From Pseudopyrenochaeta lycopersici (Eukaryota; Ascomycota; Dothideomycetes; Pleosporales; Pseudopyrenochaetaceae), in contig NHZP01000113.1 in NCBI GenBank assembly GCA_003313425.1, forward strand, positions 1 to 55,586: DNA of 55,586 nt. Direction: 5' to 3'. Numbering within the stretch: position 1 is the first letter of the stretch; every line of letters begins with the position of its first letter. Below, piece by piece: positions 21,950 through 33,124 of this stretch. Under the pieces are notes generated by a model. That model was not told the DNA's origin. It searched no databases and saw only the letters and a program-made list of their open reading frames with translations. Both the position numbers and the translations under genes were made by a program.

Positions 21950-22747
21950 ATGGAATTCATCCACAACTATATCGCTGCCTCTGTTGGTGCGGGGATAGTC
22001 ATCTTTCTTGAGTCTGAATATTCAGCATGGAGATTATTCCAACGACGGCAAACTTTGTTTTTCTACGTATGTCAAATAGCCATCTTATCAAGCGCCTTAT
22101 TCAACGCCATATCTGCGTATGCCTATTTCACACCGGCCATGGAGATAGTGCCGCTTTACACCGTCAACACGATAGTCGAAATCCTCATGGTCGTGAGCTA
22201 CCCGACAATGATCTTGTTACGACTACGGCTTATATATCACCTACATCTATTTGTTCTATGCGCGCCTACGCTACAGGGCATTCTGTGGTTGGTGTTAGGC
22301 ATTTATCAAACAAAATTCGCCTTGACAAAGGATCAGCATTTCTATCGCGTTGCATACATTTTGCAATTGACAGGAATAGTCATATTGATGGTGCAAGACG
22401 TCATCATCAATGTCTTTTTTATTATGGTGGCTCGAAAAAACTTTTCGGACGTTATCCATATCAGAACTATCATTGTCATTAACATGACAGTGATTTTACT
22501 TCAGATAGCGTCAGTCGCATTAACATTCTTGTTCTATTATATCGATGACAGCGCCTTGAAGGCTATTCCAGTAATTGAGCCGATTAAAGTTAGGTTAGAA
22601 ATAATAATTCTGGCCTACATCGCTCAATCCTGCCGTACAGGACGGCGATCCTCAGCAGCCCAGCAGCAGCTTTCGATCGGAGCTGTGCCACTTGTGGCGG
22701 ACCCGGTACCCTCCATCCCTCTCCCAACCGCAACACAACATCACTAA
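21950..22747 (+). CDS. Multi-pass integral membrane protein, unknown function
   Basis: A single uninterrupted 265-codon frame starts at ATG 21950. About six or seven strongly hydrophobic helices are visible (roughly residues 6-24, 36-60, 70-94, 98-120, 132-160, 172-198 and perhaps 212-232), followed by a Ser/Pro/Ala-rich cytosolic-type tail of about 35 residues. The layout resembles fungal seven-helix proteins, but I see no retinal-binding, RTA1 or Pth11 signature and do not name a family. No signal peptide apart from the first helix. The next putative gene begins with an acceptor site directly after this stop codon. Confidence 0.75.
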   Translation: MEFIHNYIAASVGAGIVIFLESEYSAWRLFQRRQTLFFYVCQIAILSSALFNAISAYAYFTPAMEIVPLYTVNTIVEILMVVSYPTMILLRLRLIYHLHLFVLCAPTLQGILWLVLGIYQTKFALTKDQHFYRVAYILQLTGIVILMVQDVIINVFFIMVARKNFSDVIHIRTIIVINMTVILLQIASVALTFLFYYIDDSALKAIPVIEPIKVRLEIIILAYIAQSCRTGRRSSAAQQQLSIGAVPLVADPVPSIPLPTATQHH

Positions 22748-22757
22748 CAAAAATCAG

Positions 22758-23228
22758 GTAACAAAGGCCTTAGAAAAGTCCATGCCAAGTTCAACAAACT
22801 CTTGGGCAAAAATGAACTCACGTATGTCCATCCCCTACCTACCCACAAAGTAACTCTCTCTCCTAGCAAAGCACTAGACCCATCTGTTCTCTCTGTACAA
22901 CAAAAGATCAATTAAATTAACTGCACCAGCGTCGACCTAGGATGGTGCGCTATCGGCGCAGGTAAAGGTCTCGTCTTTGGATTATGCAACGATGCTAGCT
23001 ACAGACAGGTCAGTCCCTCCTCCCTCTCCCTTGCCGCTCGCCTGTACATTTCCCTTACTAATAAGTTTCAGACCTAGACTGCATTGCGCGCGGATGGGTG
23101 ATCAAGGAGAACCCAAAGTAAGGTTCGCAGCGCACGAATGGACTGCGCTGAATAGGAAGTACTATTCCTTTGGTTGGGAGAAAGACAGTGACCTCTTTTG
23201 GAAAAAGAATATCAGGCGTTGGGGGTGA
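22758..23228 (+). pseudogene. Small multi-exon gene or relic, unknown
   Basis: Three exon-like pieces are seen: 22758-22821, 22930-23008 and 23072-23228. The introns between (22822-22929 donor GTATGT; 23009-23071 donor GTCAGT, branch CTAAT, acceptor TTTCAG) look normal. The first piece follows a CTAAC branch point and CAG acceptor, so a 5' exon exists upstream that I could not find. The pieces read as a basic start (KFNKLLGK), a Gly-rich hydrophobic stretch (IGAGKGLVFGLCN) and an aromatic/basic end (RKYYSFGWEKDSDLFWKK), like a small single-pass membrane or mitochondrial protein. The frame changes inside the second piece near 22990, so it is probably damaged. I do not recognise the family. Confidence 0.35.
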
Positions 23229-23659
23229 ATGCGGGTTGGGGTTGAAGATGAGGTTCGAAGTTGAGTTTTATATGTGGTGGTTAGTGCTGAATATTGTCAT
23301 TTATTTACCTTAGCCCTCAGTTGCTTACAGTCAGACATAGTAATACTAGTATATCAGTTCTAAATGCCTATCATAATATACTAATATTACTGAAATCCGT
23401 ATACTAGTATACTAGTATATTATTTCTAATATCCTAATGTCTTTAGCATTTTCTAGTGTCTAGCTACAGGAGACAAATTGCTGTACAAATTGCGATTAAA
23501 TTAATTAACCTCTACACTACTATACTACGTCGATATTATGGTCGTTGTCAGATTCAAGGACTATTTTGGCTTGATCTTTGATGAATTTTGATGATGAACG
23601 TGGTTGATTTGATTTTCGTGTTCTCTCCCCTCCTTTCTATCAGTGCTTTGCTTCCGGAG
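23229..23659. other. AT-rich spacer
   Basis: Very AT-rich with palindromic ATACTAGTAT words around 23400-23420. No gene seen. It ends at the gypsy LTR. Confidence 0.45.
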
Positions 23660-23881
23660 TGTCACGGTAACCACCGTGGTTCCCGCAACACCTGAATTGG
23701 CTAGCCCTGTCGAGGCCTGAGCTCGAGCACAGGCCTAGCCCCTGAGTATTCTTCTGCACCTGAGTTTCTGTTCTCTTCTCTTCTTTACGCAACGTCTTGT
23801 ATTACACCTGAGATTGTACGTAGTATAATAATCAAGCTATTAGTTAAGCGTTGAAATCCCTACTCGTAGCCTCTCGTGACA
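23660..23881 (+). repeat. 5' LTR of gypsy element
   Basis: TGTCACGGTAAC ... CTCGTGACA, 222 bp with TG/CA ends. Base-by-base reading found no difference from the copy at 28958-29179. The CTTCTCTTCTTT tract ends at 23786, next to the presumed RNA start. Confidence 0.95.
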
Positions 23882-23883
23882 TT

Positions 23884-23892
23884 ACGTTGCGT
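23884..23892 (+). promoter_or_regulatory. Self-primer-type primer binding site
   Basis: ACGTTGCGT lies two bases after the LTR, where a primer binding site belongs, but does not match the 3' end of a tRNA. It is the exact complement of ACGCAACGT at 23787-23795 inside the LTR. In Tf1/sushi elements the first bases of the RNA fold back as primer; the same arrangement fits here if transcription starts near 23787. Confidence 0.6.
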
Positions 23893-23900
23893 CATTTACC

Positions 23901-25046
23901 ATGGCCTCTCAAGAAAATATAGATCCATTTCAGCTTATCCTGCAACAGCTGCAGGAACTAAGGGTTAGTAGCGAAGCGTTAAAAGCCGGAAATGAAGCCT
24001 TGCAGGCCTCCCTGTCTAAGCAGGAAGCCCGCCATCACGAAGAGATAGCGACTCTACGCCAAGAACTTGAGGCAATCAAGACAAAGTCTGCCACTGCCCC
24101 AGCTATCGTGATAACTAAAGCTGAGAGCCAACCAGGCAACAAAGAGACATTATCTGGCGATGGATCCTCTCCTGTGACTCTCACCCCACCTACGACCCAA
24201 ACCTCCCTTTCTGAACCCCCCGCGATCAGGCCAAAATCAGAACGACTCCCTGACCCACCTGCGTTTAGTGGAAGGAAGAAGGACCTCCCACTCTTCCTAA
24301 CAAAACTGCGATATAAGTTAAAAGGAAACGCCGATCGATTCGTAAATGAAGAAGCCCGCCTAATCTACGCACACTCTCGTCTCGAGCGCGACCCTGCTAC
24401 ACTAGTAGACCCTCTTATGGACAAAGATATTACGACCGTAGATCAACTTATCGGATTCCTTAACGCTACCTACGGAGATCCAAACCGAGAACTCACTGCG
24501 TGGAGCCGATTAGATAACTTGAAACAGGGAAAGAAGAACTTCCTGTCCCACTTCGCGGATTTTAGAAGGCTGGTAGCTGATACTAACCTAAACGAAGGAG
24601 CCCAGATCAACCAACTCCGCCGCTCTCTCTCTGATAATTTAAGAAGAGTCATGGTTGGCGTACCAATCCCTCAGTCCCTAAACGATTATGCGAACCTAAT
24701 CGCGTTATACGATAACGATTTGCGTTACCTGCCGTCTCGACCTAAACAACGCCAGTGTCCAACGGAAATGGAGATTGACGTTCCTAACTACGCACCTGTT
24801 GGTTCTGCGGAGCGTCAAAAACGGATTAAGGAAGGACGCTGTTTTAAATGCGACTCCAAAGATCATATCTCCCGTTACTGCTCCGTTCCCCTGCCCCAAC
24901 TACGCATGAATGGTCATCGTCCGCAGTCACCGAAAAGCCCTCAGAGTCGCGGATCCTCGACCTCAACCAGTAGCTCAAGACGATCTCGCGGACGCAAAGC
25001 AGCTCGTTCCCACTCTCGCAAGAGAAAAGCCTCGTCCCGAGGATAA
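23901..25046 (+). CDS. gag: Gypsy Gag protein
   Basis: A 381-codon frame from the ATG at 23901. The N-terminus has a coiled coil (about residues 5-70), then a Ser/Thr/Pro linker, a retrotransposon Gag core (about 115-260), a CCHC zinc knuckle (CFKCDSKDHISRYC, about residue 314) and a Ser/Arg-rich basic tail. It would form the capsid-like particle and bind element RNA. The pol frame overlaps its end in the -1 register, open well upstream of the gag stop, so Pol is probably made by -1 frameshifting near the A-rich AAGAGAAAAGCC around 25020. Confidence 0.9.
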   Translation: MASQENIDPFQLILQQLQELRVSSEALKAGNEALQASLSKQEARHHEEIATLRQELEAIKTKSATAPAIVITKAESQPGNKETLSGDGSSPVTLTPPTTQTSLSEPPAIRPKSERLPDPPAFSGRKKDLPLFLTKLRYKLKGNADRFVNEEARLIYAHSRLERDPATLVDPLMDKDITTVDQLIGFLNATYGDPNRELTAWSRLDNLKQGKKNFLSHFADFRRLVADTNLNEGAQINQLRRSLSDNLRRVMVGVPIPQSLNDYANLIALYDNDLRYLPSRPKQRQCPTEMEIDVPNYAPVGSAERQKRIKEGRCFKCDSKDHISRYCSVPLPQLRMNGHRPQSPKSPQSRGSSTSTSSSRRSRGRKAARSHSRKRKASSRG

Positions 25047-28000
25047 GTCGCTCCCCGGGACCGCGCACTCACCGAATCTCTGCTGAACTCTGGGCCACGC
25101 CCTGTCAAGACTCATGGAAACATAGTATAACTATACCCTGCTCAATCCAACAAGGCCCTGTAAAGAGCAACCTGAAAGCCCTTGTCGATACCGGAGCAAC
25201 TGGTATTGGTTATATCCACAGAGATCTCGCGCGCAACCTGAAACTGAATCAAACACCGCTGCCTTACGTTATATACCCGACTGGATTTACTGGAACTGTA
25301 CTTGATGGTGGAGAAGTCTCTCACACCGTTAACCTAACCCTCCGCCACGGAAACCATACAGAGAACCTGCACCTGTACGTTACAAACACAGGCCGTCATG
25401 ATATAATCCTTGGCCAACCTTGGATGTACAAGCATAAGATTAGCGTAGATTATGAGCACGAACAGCTGAAGTTCAACGCTCGACAGTGCACTGAACGCTG
25501 CCTACGCAAGAACCATGACACGAACCCACCAAAGACCGAAGCCTTAGCTAGTGTACTAGTCTACACTAGTCGCTCTAGGCCTACTCGCCCGAACCTGACT
25601 ATCCGACACCGACACGACCACTGGTTGCTTAAGATGAATCGCCAACTGAAAGAACCTGTAGAAGAGTCCCTAGAGACTCCTGCTTTGAGACCCGACAGAG
25701 AAGAAGAACCCGACCTCTCGTCTCAACCTAACCTAGACATATACTGCATTGGAGCCGAACCACTCGTTCGCCTAGCTAAGAAACAAGACCATGAAATATT
25801 CGCAGTATCAATCGCCGACATTGACAAAGCCCTTGCTCCTAAGACCTACACTGACCCAGCCACTAAGGTGCCCGCCGAATATCACGATCTGCTTATAGTC
25901 TTTTCGCGACAAGAGTCAGATCAGCTGCCTGAAAGACGGCCATACGATCATAAGATCAACCTCGAGGAAGGCAAACAACCTAACCTCGGGCCACTGTACG
26001 GCATGTCCCAGAATGAGCTACTCGTATTACGTAAATACCTTAAAGACAACCTCTCAAAAGGCTTCATCCGAGCTAGCTCATCCCCCGTCGCCTCGCCCGT
26101 TATCTTTGTTAAGAAACCAGGAGGAGGCCTTCGATTCTGTGTAGACTACCGAGGCCTTAATGCCGTTACTATTAAGAACCGATACCCGATACCACTAATC
26201 CAGGAAACCCTGAACCGACTTAGCAAAGCCAAGTACTACACGAAGCTCGATATCATCGCTGCCTTCAACCGCCTCCGTATTGTAGAAGGAGACGAATGGC
26301 TGACCGCCTTCCGTACGAGATACGGCATGTTTGAGTACCTCGTTATGCCCTTCGGCTTGGCTAACGCGCCGAGCACGTTCCAACACTTCGTAAACGACGT
26401 CTTACGTCCATACCTAGACATTTTCTGTACCGCCTACCTCGACGATATCTTGATCTATAGTGAGAACCTGCAGGAGCACCGAGAACATGTCCGATCTGTC
26501 CTTAGAGCCTTACAAGAAGCCGGATTACAACTCGACGTTGATAAGTGCGAGTTCCACCAATCTGAGGTCACATACCTAGGCTACGTGATTACTACGAGCG
26601 GAGTAAAGATGGACCCTAGAAAGGTTCAAGCCATCCAAGACTGGGAATACCCAAGGAACGTAAAAGACGTACGCGCTTTCCTGGGGTTCGCCAACTTCTA
26701 CCGGAGGTTTATCGACTATAGTCACACCTCTAGTACACCTAACAAAGAAGGACACTAAGTTCTCCTTTACTGACGCTTGCCGCGAAGCATTTGATGATTT
26801 GAAACAAGCCTTCACGACCGCTCCAATTCTCCGTCACTTTAACCCCGACCTGCCTATAGTCGTTGAGGCCGACGCCTCAGACTACGTGACGGCAGGAGTC
26901 CTATCCCAGAAGGACGAGGGAGGGGTCCTCTGGCCCATCGCGTATTACTCAAAGAGAATGAACCCTGCCGAGAGCAATTACGAGATATACGACAAGGAAT
27001 TACTCGCAATCGTACGCTGCTTCGAACACTGGAGACCAGAACTGGAGGGAGCCCACTTCCTAATCGACATATTGAGTGATCATAAGAACCTGCAGTATTT
27101 CGCGACCACAAAACAACTAAGCCACCGACAAGCCCGCTGGTCAGAGTACTTATCCCGTTTCAACTTTACGATTACGTATCGACCAGGCAAGCTAGGAGAA
27201 AAACCTGACGCACTAACACGACGCTCCCAAGACCAGCCCGCCCAGGAAGAGGCATACAACGCTCGTAAACAGACACTGCTACGACCAGATCTGTTTAAAC
27301 ATCCGATATCTGAGGCACCCTCTAGCGCCCATAATCTTTCCTTATTAGAAACCGAACGCTCTATCCAAGAGATTATTGACGCAGAATACGACTCTGACCC
27401 ATTCATACAGGAAATCTTGGCCCTATTAAGGACTAATACTCGGCGATCTAAGAAAGTCTCACTCTCAGAATGTGAAGAACGAAATCAGCGCCTGTACTAC
27501 CGGGGACGACTAGTAATCCCTACACACGACGAACTTATCATCAAGCTCTTACGCGCAGCACACGACTCCCCCGCAGGCGGCCACCCAGGACGAGGAAAGA
27601 CGTTGGAAATCCTCCAAAGAGAATACTACTGGCCGAACATGTTCCAGACGATCCGCCGTTACATTGCCTGCTGCCATACCTGCCGACGATCAAAAGCCTC
27701 TCGCGAGAAGTATCACGGCCTGCTCAAGCCTCTACCAGTACCTGAAAGACGATGGCAAGACATATCAGTTGACTTTGTAACCGACCTCCCCGAATCCGAA
27801 GGATGTACCAATATCATGGTGGTAGTCGATCGGCTATCTAAATACCGCTACCTGATCCCCTGTGCTAAGATAGAAGCTCCAGACGTCGCCCGGCTGTTCA
27901 TTCGCCACGTGTGGGTACATCACGGCCTTCCGAATACGATTGTCTCCGACCGTGGCAGACAGTTCGTCTCCGCTTTCTTCAACGAACTCTGCAAACAATT

Positions 28001-28858
28001 GAAAATCGACCAACGCTATTCAACTGGCTACCACCCTGAAACTGACGGCCAGACTGAGATTGTGAATTCAGCAATGGAGCAGGTCCTACGCGCGTATACG
28101 AACTATCAGCAAACCGACTGGGTTAGCTGCTTGCCTATCGCCCAATTCGAAGCTAACAACACAGTCTCAGAATCAACTGGGTTATCCCCAATGATGGCCT
28201 GCTTCGGCCAGAACCCACGAATGGGTTTCGAACCGCCTCGAATACAAGGAGAGCCCCGTACCAGGCTCTACAGGCCCGAGAAGCCAACCAGATGATTGAG
28301 AAGATGCGTGATATAACAGAGTTTATCCGCGAAGAAATGATATGGGCCCAAGCCCGTCAACAGGAACACGCAAACAAGAAACGCCTCCCAGCACCTGCGT
28401 ACGAAGTAGGCGACGAAGTCTGGCTCGATGCTCGAAATATCCGCACTCAACGAGCCTCGAAGAAGCTAGACTGGAAGAATCTCGGCCCCTACCGCGTAGC
28501 TAAGAAGATCTCCTCTCACGCGTACAGACTCGAACTGCCCGAATCCATGAAGATACACCCAGTTTTCCACGTCTCTCTACTCCGACCAGCTGCAGCCAAG
28601 TCAGACTACTTGCCCGGTCAACAAGTGATACCGCCCGGACCAGTAATAGTAGATGAGGAGGAGGAGTACTTTGTCGAAAGTATAGAGGACCTGCGTCTCA
28701 ACAGACGACGCAACCGACATGAATATCTAGTAAAGTGGACAGGCTATGATGAGACAAGTTGGGAACCTGCTGCAGACCTGAAGGACAATCAAGCCGTGAC
28801 TGATTTCCATGAGAGGTACCCTAACATCTCGGAGCCACCTGAAACTGCGCAAGAGTAA
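25047..28858 (+). pseudogene. pol: Gypsy Pol polyprotein (PR-RT-RH-IN-chromodomain), two frame breaks
   Basis: Domains in order: protease (LVDTGATG at about 25184), reverse transcriptase (VDYRGLN at about 26145, catalytic YLDD at about 26436), RNase H (EADASD at about 26870), integrase (HHCC finger at about 27560-27700, then Asp/Asp/Glu core with DRGRQF at about 27950), and a chromodomain with VKWTGYDETSWEP (about 28730-28770), which in relatives targets heterochromatin. The frame is -1 relative to gag. It breaks near 26725, between RT and RNase H, by what looks like a short deletion, and near 28265, by a single base just after integrase. Everything else is open. The copy is probably not self-sufficient unless these are assembly errors. 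Confidence 0.85.
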
Positions 28859-28957
28859 GAGTAAGGTCCTTACTACGCAAAGACACGAACCTGACACCAG
28901 CAACGACACTACTCCACGAACACCCCTCGCAGGAGCTCGAGAGTAAGAGGGGGGTAC

Positions 28958-29179
28958 TGTCACGGTAACCACCGTGGTTCCCGCAACACCTGAATTGGCT
29001 AGCCCTGTCGAGGCCTGAGCTCGAGCACAGGCCTAGCCCCTGAGTATTCTTCTGCACCTGAGTTTCTGTTCTCTTCTCTTCTTTACGCAACGTCTTGTAT
29101 TACACCTGAGATTGTACGTAGTATAATAATCAAGCTATTAGTTAAGCGTTGAAATCCCTACTCGTAGCCTCTCGTGACA
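28958..29179 (+). repeat. 3' LTR of gypsy element
   Basis: Same 222 bp as the left LTR. It is preceded by a purine tract (GAGTAAGAGGGGGGTA), the second-strand primer. Confidence 0.95.
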
Positions 29180-29185
29180 CTAAGG

Positions 29186-29403
29186 TTCTTAACTACCTTA
29201 ATAACCTTAACAACCTTAACAACCTTAACAACCTTAACAACCTTAACAACCTTAACAACCTTAACTACCTTAACAACCTTAACTACCTTAACAACCTTAA
29301 CTACCTTAACTACCTTAACAACCTTAACTACCTTAACAACCTTAACTACCTTAACAACCTTAACTACCTTAACAACCTTAACTACCTTAACAACCTTAAC
29401 TAC
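29186..29403. repeat. 9-bp minisatellite (TTAACAACC/TTAACTACC)
   Basis: About 24 tandem copies of a 9-bp unit fill the space between the gypsy 3' LTR and the copia LTR. The left third is mostly TTAACAACC; the right part alternates TTAACTACC and TTAACAACC, giving an 18-bp higher-order repeat. Open frames through it are trivial consequences of the repeat. Confidence 0.95.
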
Positions 29404-29578
29404 TGTCAGAATTTAATGAATCTTTTTGGTCATGATCGTGGATGAGAATTGATTGTCCTGTTCGTTGGTTCTATTCTCTCTCCTTTTAAACACAGACCTG
29501 ATACATCGATGATACATAGGTGATACCGTCCACGATGCAGTATTCGTATACTTCAGTTTTTATGCCTCTTATCTGACA
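29404..29578 (-). repeat. 3' LTR of copia element
   Basis: 175 bp, TGTCAG...CTGACA on the plus strand. It differs from the other LTR at two sites (GGATGAG against GGATCAG, and CGTCCAC against CGTACAC). Confidence 0.95.
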
Positions 29579-29626
29579 CACCCCCTCAGCTTAGAGTGAT
29601 CTTCTAAGCTGTCACAAACTTATATC

Positions 29627-32600
29627 TTATGCGATTGTCAGATCCTCTATTTGAGTCTGTATGTCTTCGAGTTTTAACTCTTTTGCTAAGACCGGTTTCT
29701 TGTTTACCAGTCCTAATTGATTAAGAAAGTTCTCCCATTTGTTTGAGGGCAGCGCTTTGGTAAGTCCGTCTGCTAGCATTTGCGAGGACTCTACGTATTT
29801 GACTTGAATTCGTCCCAGCAATACTTCTTGTCGTAGCCAGTGGTTGTGGATGTCTACATGTCGAAGTTTGGTTCGAAGTTTTGCAATCTCTTCCGTAACA
29901 AGTCGAATTGTCTGTGTATTGTCGCATTGAATTGTAATAGTCGACTCCGGCAATGATATCTGGAGCTCCTTGAGAAGTCGCGAGGTAAAGATAGCTTCCT
30001 TTGCTACTTGGGAGAGTGCGAGCAGTTCTGCTTCAGTCGTTGAGGTAGTGACCGTGCCCTGTTTACTTGCTCTCCAGGTAACAAGACCACCGAATAGCTT
30101 AATCACATAACCTTGCGAACTCTTTCTATCGACTGTATTATCGCCAAATGATGCGTCGCTGGCTACTTCAAGCTTGTCGCCTCCTCCCAATTGGAGTGCT
30201 CTTGATTTTGTCGCTGCAAGGTAGAGCAGGACTCTGTCAGCAGCCTCCTGATGCTCCGTGCCAGGGTTGACGAGGAAGCGTGCAAGGCGCGATGTTGCGA
30301 AGGCTATATCTGGTCGTGTTGTAACGGCGGCAAATAGTAAGGAACCAATCTTACGCTGGTATTTGTTGACTTCTGAAGGTGATGCTAATCCCTCGCGTGG
30401 CTGGAGTTCAACGCTTGCCATTGGGGTATCATGTCGGACATCTTTCCTATCTGCAAGTCTGCTGATTTTGTCGGCATAGGCTAACTGGGAGAGTTGAATT
30501 AATCGTTGTTCTCGGTCTCTGATAACTTCAACGCCGAGGAACCATTGCAAGTCTTCTCCCCCTGTGAAGGTGTATCTTTCTCGAAGAGCCTTGATAGCTT
30601 GTTGAGCTTCTACCTCCTTCTTCTGGTGATAGGCTAAGATAATGTCATCGACGTAAAAGAAGATGATAATGCCATCCTTGATCATGCAGCAGGCCTCATG
30701 TGGCACTTGTTTGAAGCCTAGTTTGGTGAGGGTTGAGACGAATTCTTTCTGCCATAGGAGCGGTGAAATTCGAAGACCGTAAAGTGCCTTTTCAAGCTTA
30801 AGGATCGTTCCGGGCTTCTGGTATCCTCGTGGCATTCTCATGTAGATTTCTCTATCTATGGTTGCATGCACGAATGCGTTAGTAACATCGTACTGTTTAA
30901 GTTCAAGGTTGAACCTGGCAGCGATTGCCATGAGCATTCGAAAAGACCTGCTGGCTAAAGTGGCTGCGTATGTGTCTTGTGACGTGATGTTTCGTTGCTG
31001 ATCGCCGCGAACGACCAGTCGTGCTTTGCATTTAATAAGGCGATGGTGTTTGTCCAATTTGTAGGTATACACCCACATGCAGTCTAATACTTGGTGACCT
31101 TTCCGTTTGATGGGAGTGATTGGCACTTCAGCCCAGGACTTCATTTGTTCATGGCTCCTTAGGTGTTCTCGTTCTGCTTCCTTGAACATTTCGTACAGAG
31201 GATGATCTTCAAGCTTTGAGTAAGTCGTCGGCAGAGGTGGCAATTGGTTTCGGTGAAGCTTCACCCCCTTTGCCAGCATTCTCTTCAGCTGTGCCTTGTC
31301 AATGGGCTTGCCTTCGTGTTCCCCTACGTGCCCTGCTTGAGTGCCGGCCATAAATGCTGCTGCTCATGGTTCTGTTTTTGACGAGCCCTGTGTCGTCATG
31401 CTATTAGCTTCAAGTTCGTCGGCCCACGCCTGGCTAAGGAGAGCTACAGGTGGCGGAGTGTCTGGCGGCGTTGGGTATGAATCCATCACTTTTCTACTTC
31501 GGCAACCTCTTGACTTTTGACCTTGTGGGCTTGAGCTCTCTCCCATTATTGTATCGTCTTCGTAGAACGACCCAGTCTCAGGCTGTCCCTGTCGCGGTGG
31601 TGTAGGCAGTTCAATCGTTTTCACCCACGTTGCAATCTCGTGCAGGGTATTGTGCATAAGGTTGTCCATGAGGTCTTCCGTTTTGCCGCTGAACACTACG
31701 CTTTCGTCGAAGACTACGTCTCTTGTGCTGATGACTTTAGCTAGTGACGGGATCCAAACTCGGTAGATGTTTGTAGATTGATAGCCAATAAGATAGCCAA
31801 TCCAGGCCTTTGGATCCAAGCGTTGCAGTCGCGACTTTCCTCGGTGGGTATCGTCGGTCATTGCAAATGCCTTGCAGCCATATGCTTTAAGATGAGCTTG
31901 GTTTGGTTTCCGTGGTCCAGTGACGATACCATTCATCGCAGCGACCCTTGTGAAGAATACCTCGTATGGGCTTTTCCAGCGGTTTGAGTAGTTCGGCGTT
32001 CTATTGTACAGGTATACTGCCGCTCTTGTGATTTCTGGCCATAGTTCCCAGGGAAGATTAGCATCCAGTCGTATCGTGCGTGCCTTTTCTTTTATCACAC
32101 CCCCTGAGCGTTCTCCCCCGCCATTCTGTGATTGGGTATCAGGAGCAGAAGGCTCGACCTTTATGCCTTTGGACGTGCACCATCTCTTAACTTCTGGCTT
32201 GACGGTCACTATCTCGTTGTCCGTCTCAATCACTTTTACAGAAATATTGAACTGCGTATAGAGGAAGCAAGTGAAATTATCCAGTAATCGAATAATAGAT
32301 CGTGCTGGTCTGTTGTCGGTAAAGTAGAAATCCCAGTTATATGCCGAGAATCGGTCAGTGATAAGCATTTGGCTCTTTTCCTTTGAGTAGCTCCCGACTT
32401 CGTAGTCGTGAAAGTCGATCGCGATTCGTTCTCCCGGCCCTTCTTCGCTCAGTCGAGGTTCTCTGCGGATCCTGCGCTTTGATTTGGCTCTCCCACATGC
32501 GTCGCACTCGACTGTAGTGACGCCTTTGATGCGCACCCCCTCAGATTGTTGGACGAGGTGTTCGATCACTGCGGGCCCTGGATGCCCTAGGCGCTTGTGC

Positions 32601-33076
32601 CATAGTATCGCACTTGCTCTTTGTGGCGACCGCTTGGTTCGAGAGTTGAATCGGGTGTGAAAGGCACTGTCGTTTGCATCTGATTGCTCGAGTACCCATT
32701 GGTTGTGTGCTTCCGTCAGGTATGCGATGATGGAGTTGTCCCATCTCTTTAACGACGTAGGTTCATTCTTATTATCCCACCAAATTCCTTGCCGTCTGAG
32801 TAGTCTAAATGAGACGAGGTTGCATAGAATCTCCGGGCAGAAGGCAACGTTCTCTAATCGGAGTATCTCTGTGCCATATGGTGACTTGACTTTGATATGT
32901 ACGGTGCCATACCCTTTAATCCATATTCGTGCGTCGCCTGTCCACACGCAGTCACCGGGGATAGGTGGACGGAGGTGAGTTAGGCGTTGCGCCATGTTGC
33001 AGATGTGTATTGTCGCGCCCGAATCGAGGATGAATGCGTTCTTTAGCGGATACGGTTGGTTCTTCATTGAGAACAC
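29627..33076 (-). CDS. pol: Copia Pol: protease, integrase, reverse transcriptase, RNase H
   Basis: Protease has the DSGAT motif near 33020. Integrase follows with an HHCC finger (HKRLGHPG ... CDACG, about 32480-32610) and a catalytic core including IETDNE and GGGERSGG (about 32120-32240). Reverse transcriptase (about 30500-31100) carries the YVDD catalytic motif near 30650, and RNase H ends near 29700 with a DGLTK signature. The frame is the same as gag. One further in-frame TGA (31364-31366), probably from CGA, separates integrase from reverse transcriptase; the next codons continue in the same frame. Except for that codon the 1150-codon region is open, so the copy is young. The element lacks a chromodomain. 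Start shown is the first ATG; translation presumably enters from gag. Confidence 0.85.
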
Positions 33077-33124
33077 TGACGCGGTATACGCGGCTTCGAT
33101 TGTTGATATAACTCTTCCTTCTAG

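Larger units (their letters stand above)
23660..29179 (+). mobile_element. Ty3/gypsy chromovirus
   Basis: A 5520-bp LTR retrotransposon with two 222-bp LTRs that read as identical. It carries gag, protease, reverse transcriptase, RNase H, integrase and a C-terminal chromodomain, which defines a chromovirus. Identical LTRs mean a very recent insertion, yet the pol frame is broken twice. No 5-bp target duplication is seen (CGGAG on the left, CTAAG on the right). Confidence 0.95.

Noticed and set aside
29186..29403. Telomere-like repeat
   Set aside because: The unit TTAACAACC resembles CCCTAA only loosely and lies between two LTRs, not at a contig end.
29149..29445. Long open frames rich in Asn-Leu or Thr-Leu
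   Set aside because: They are reading frames through the 9-bp tandem repeat and have no other support.
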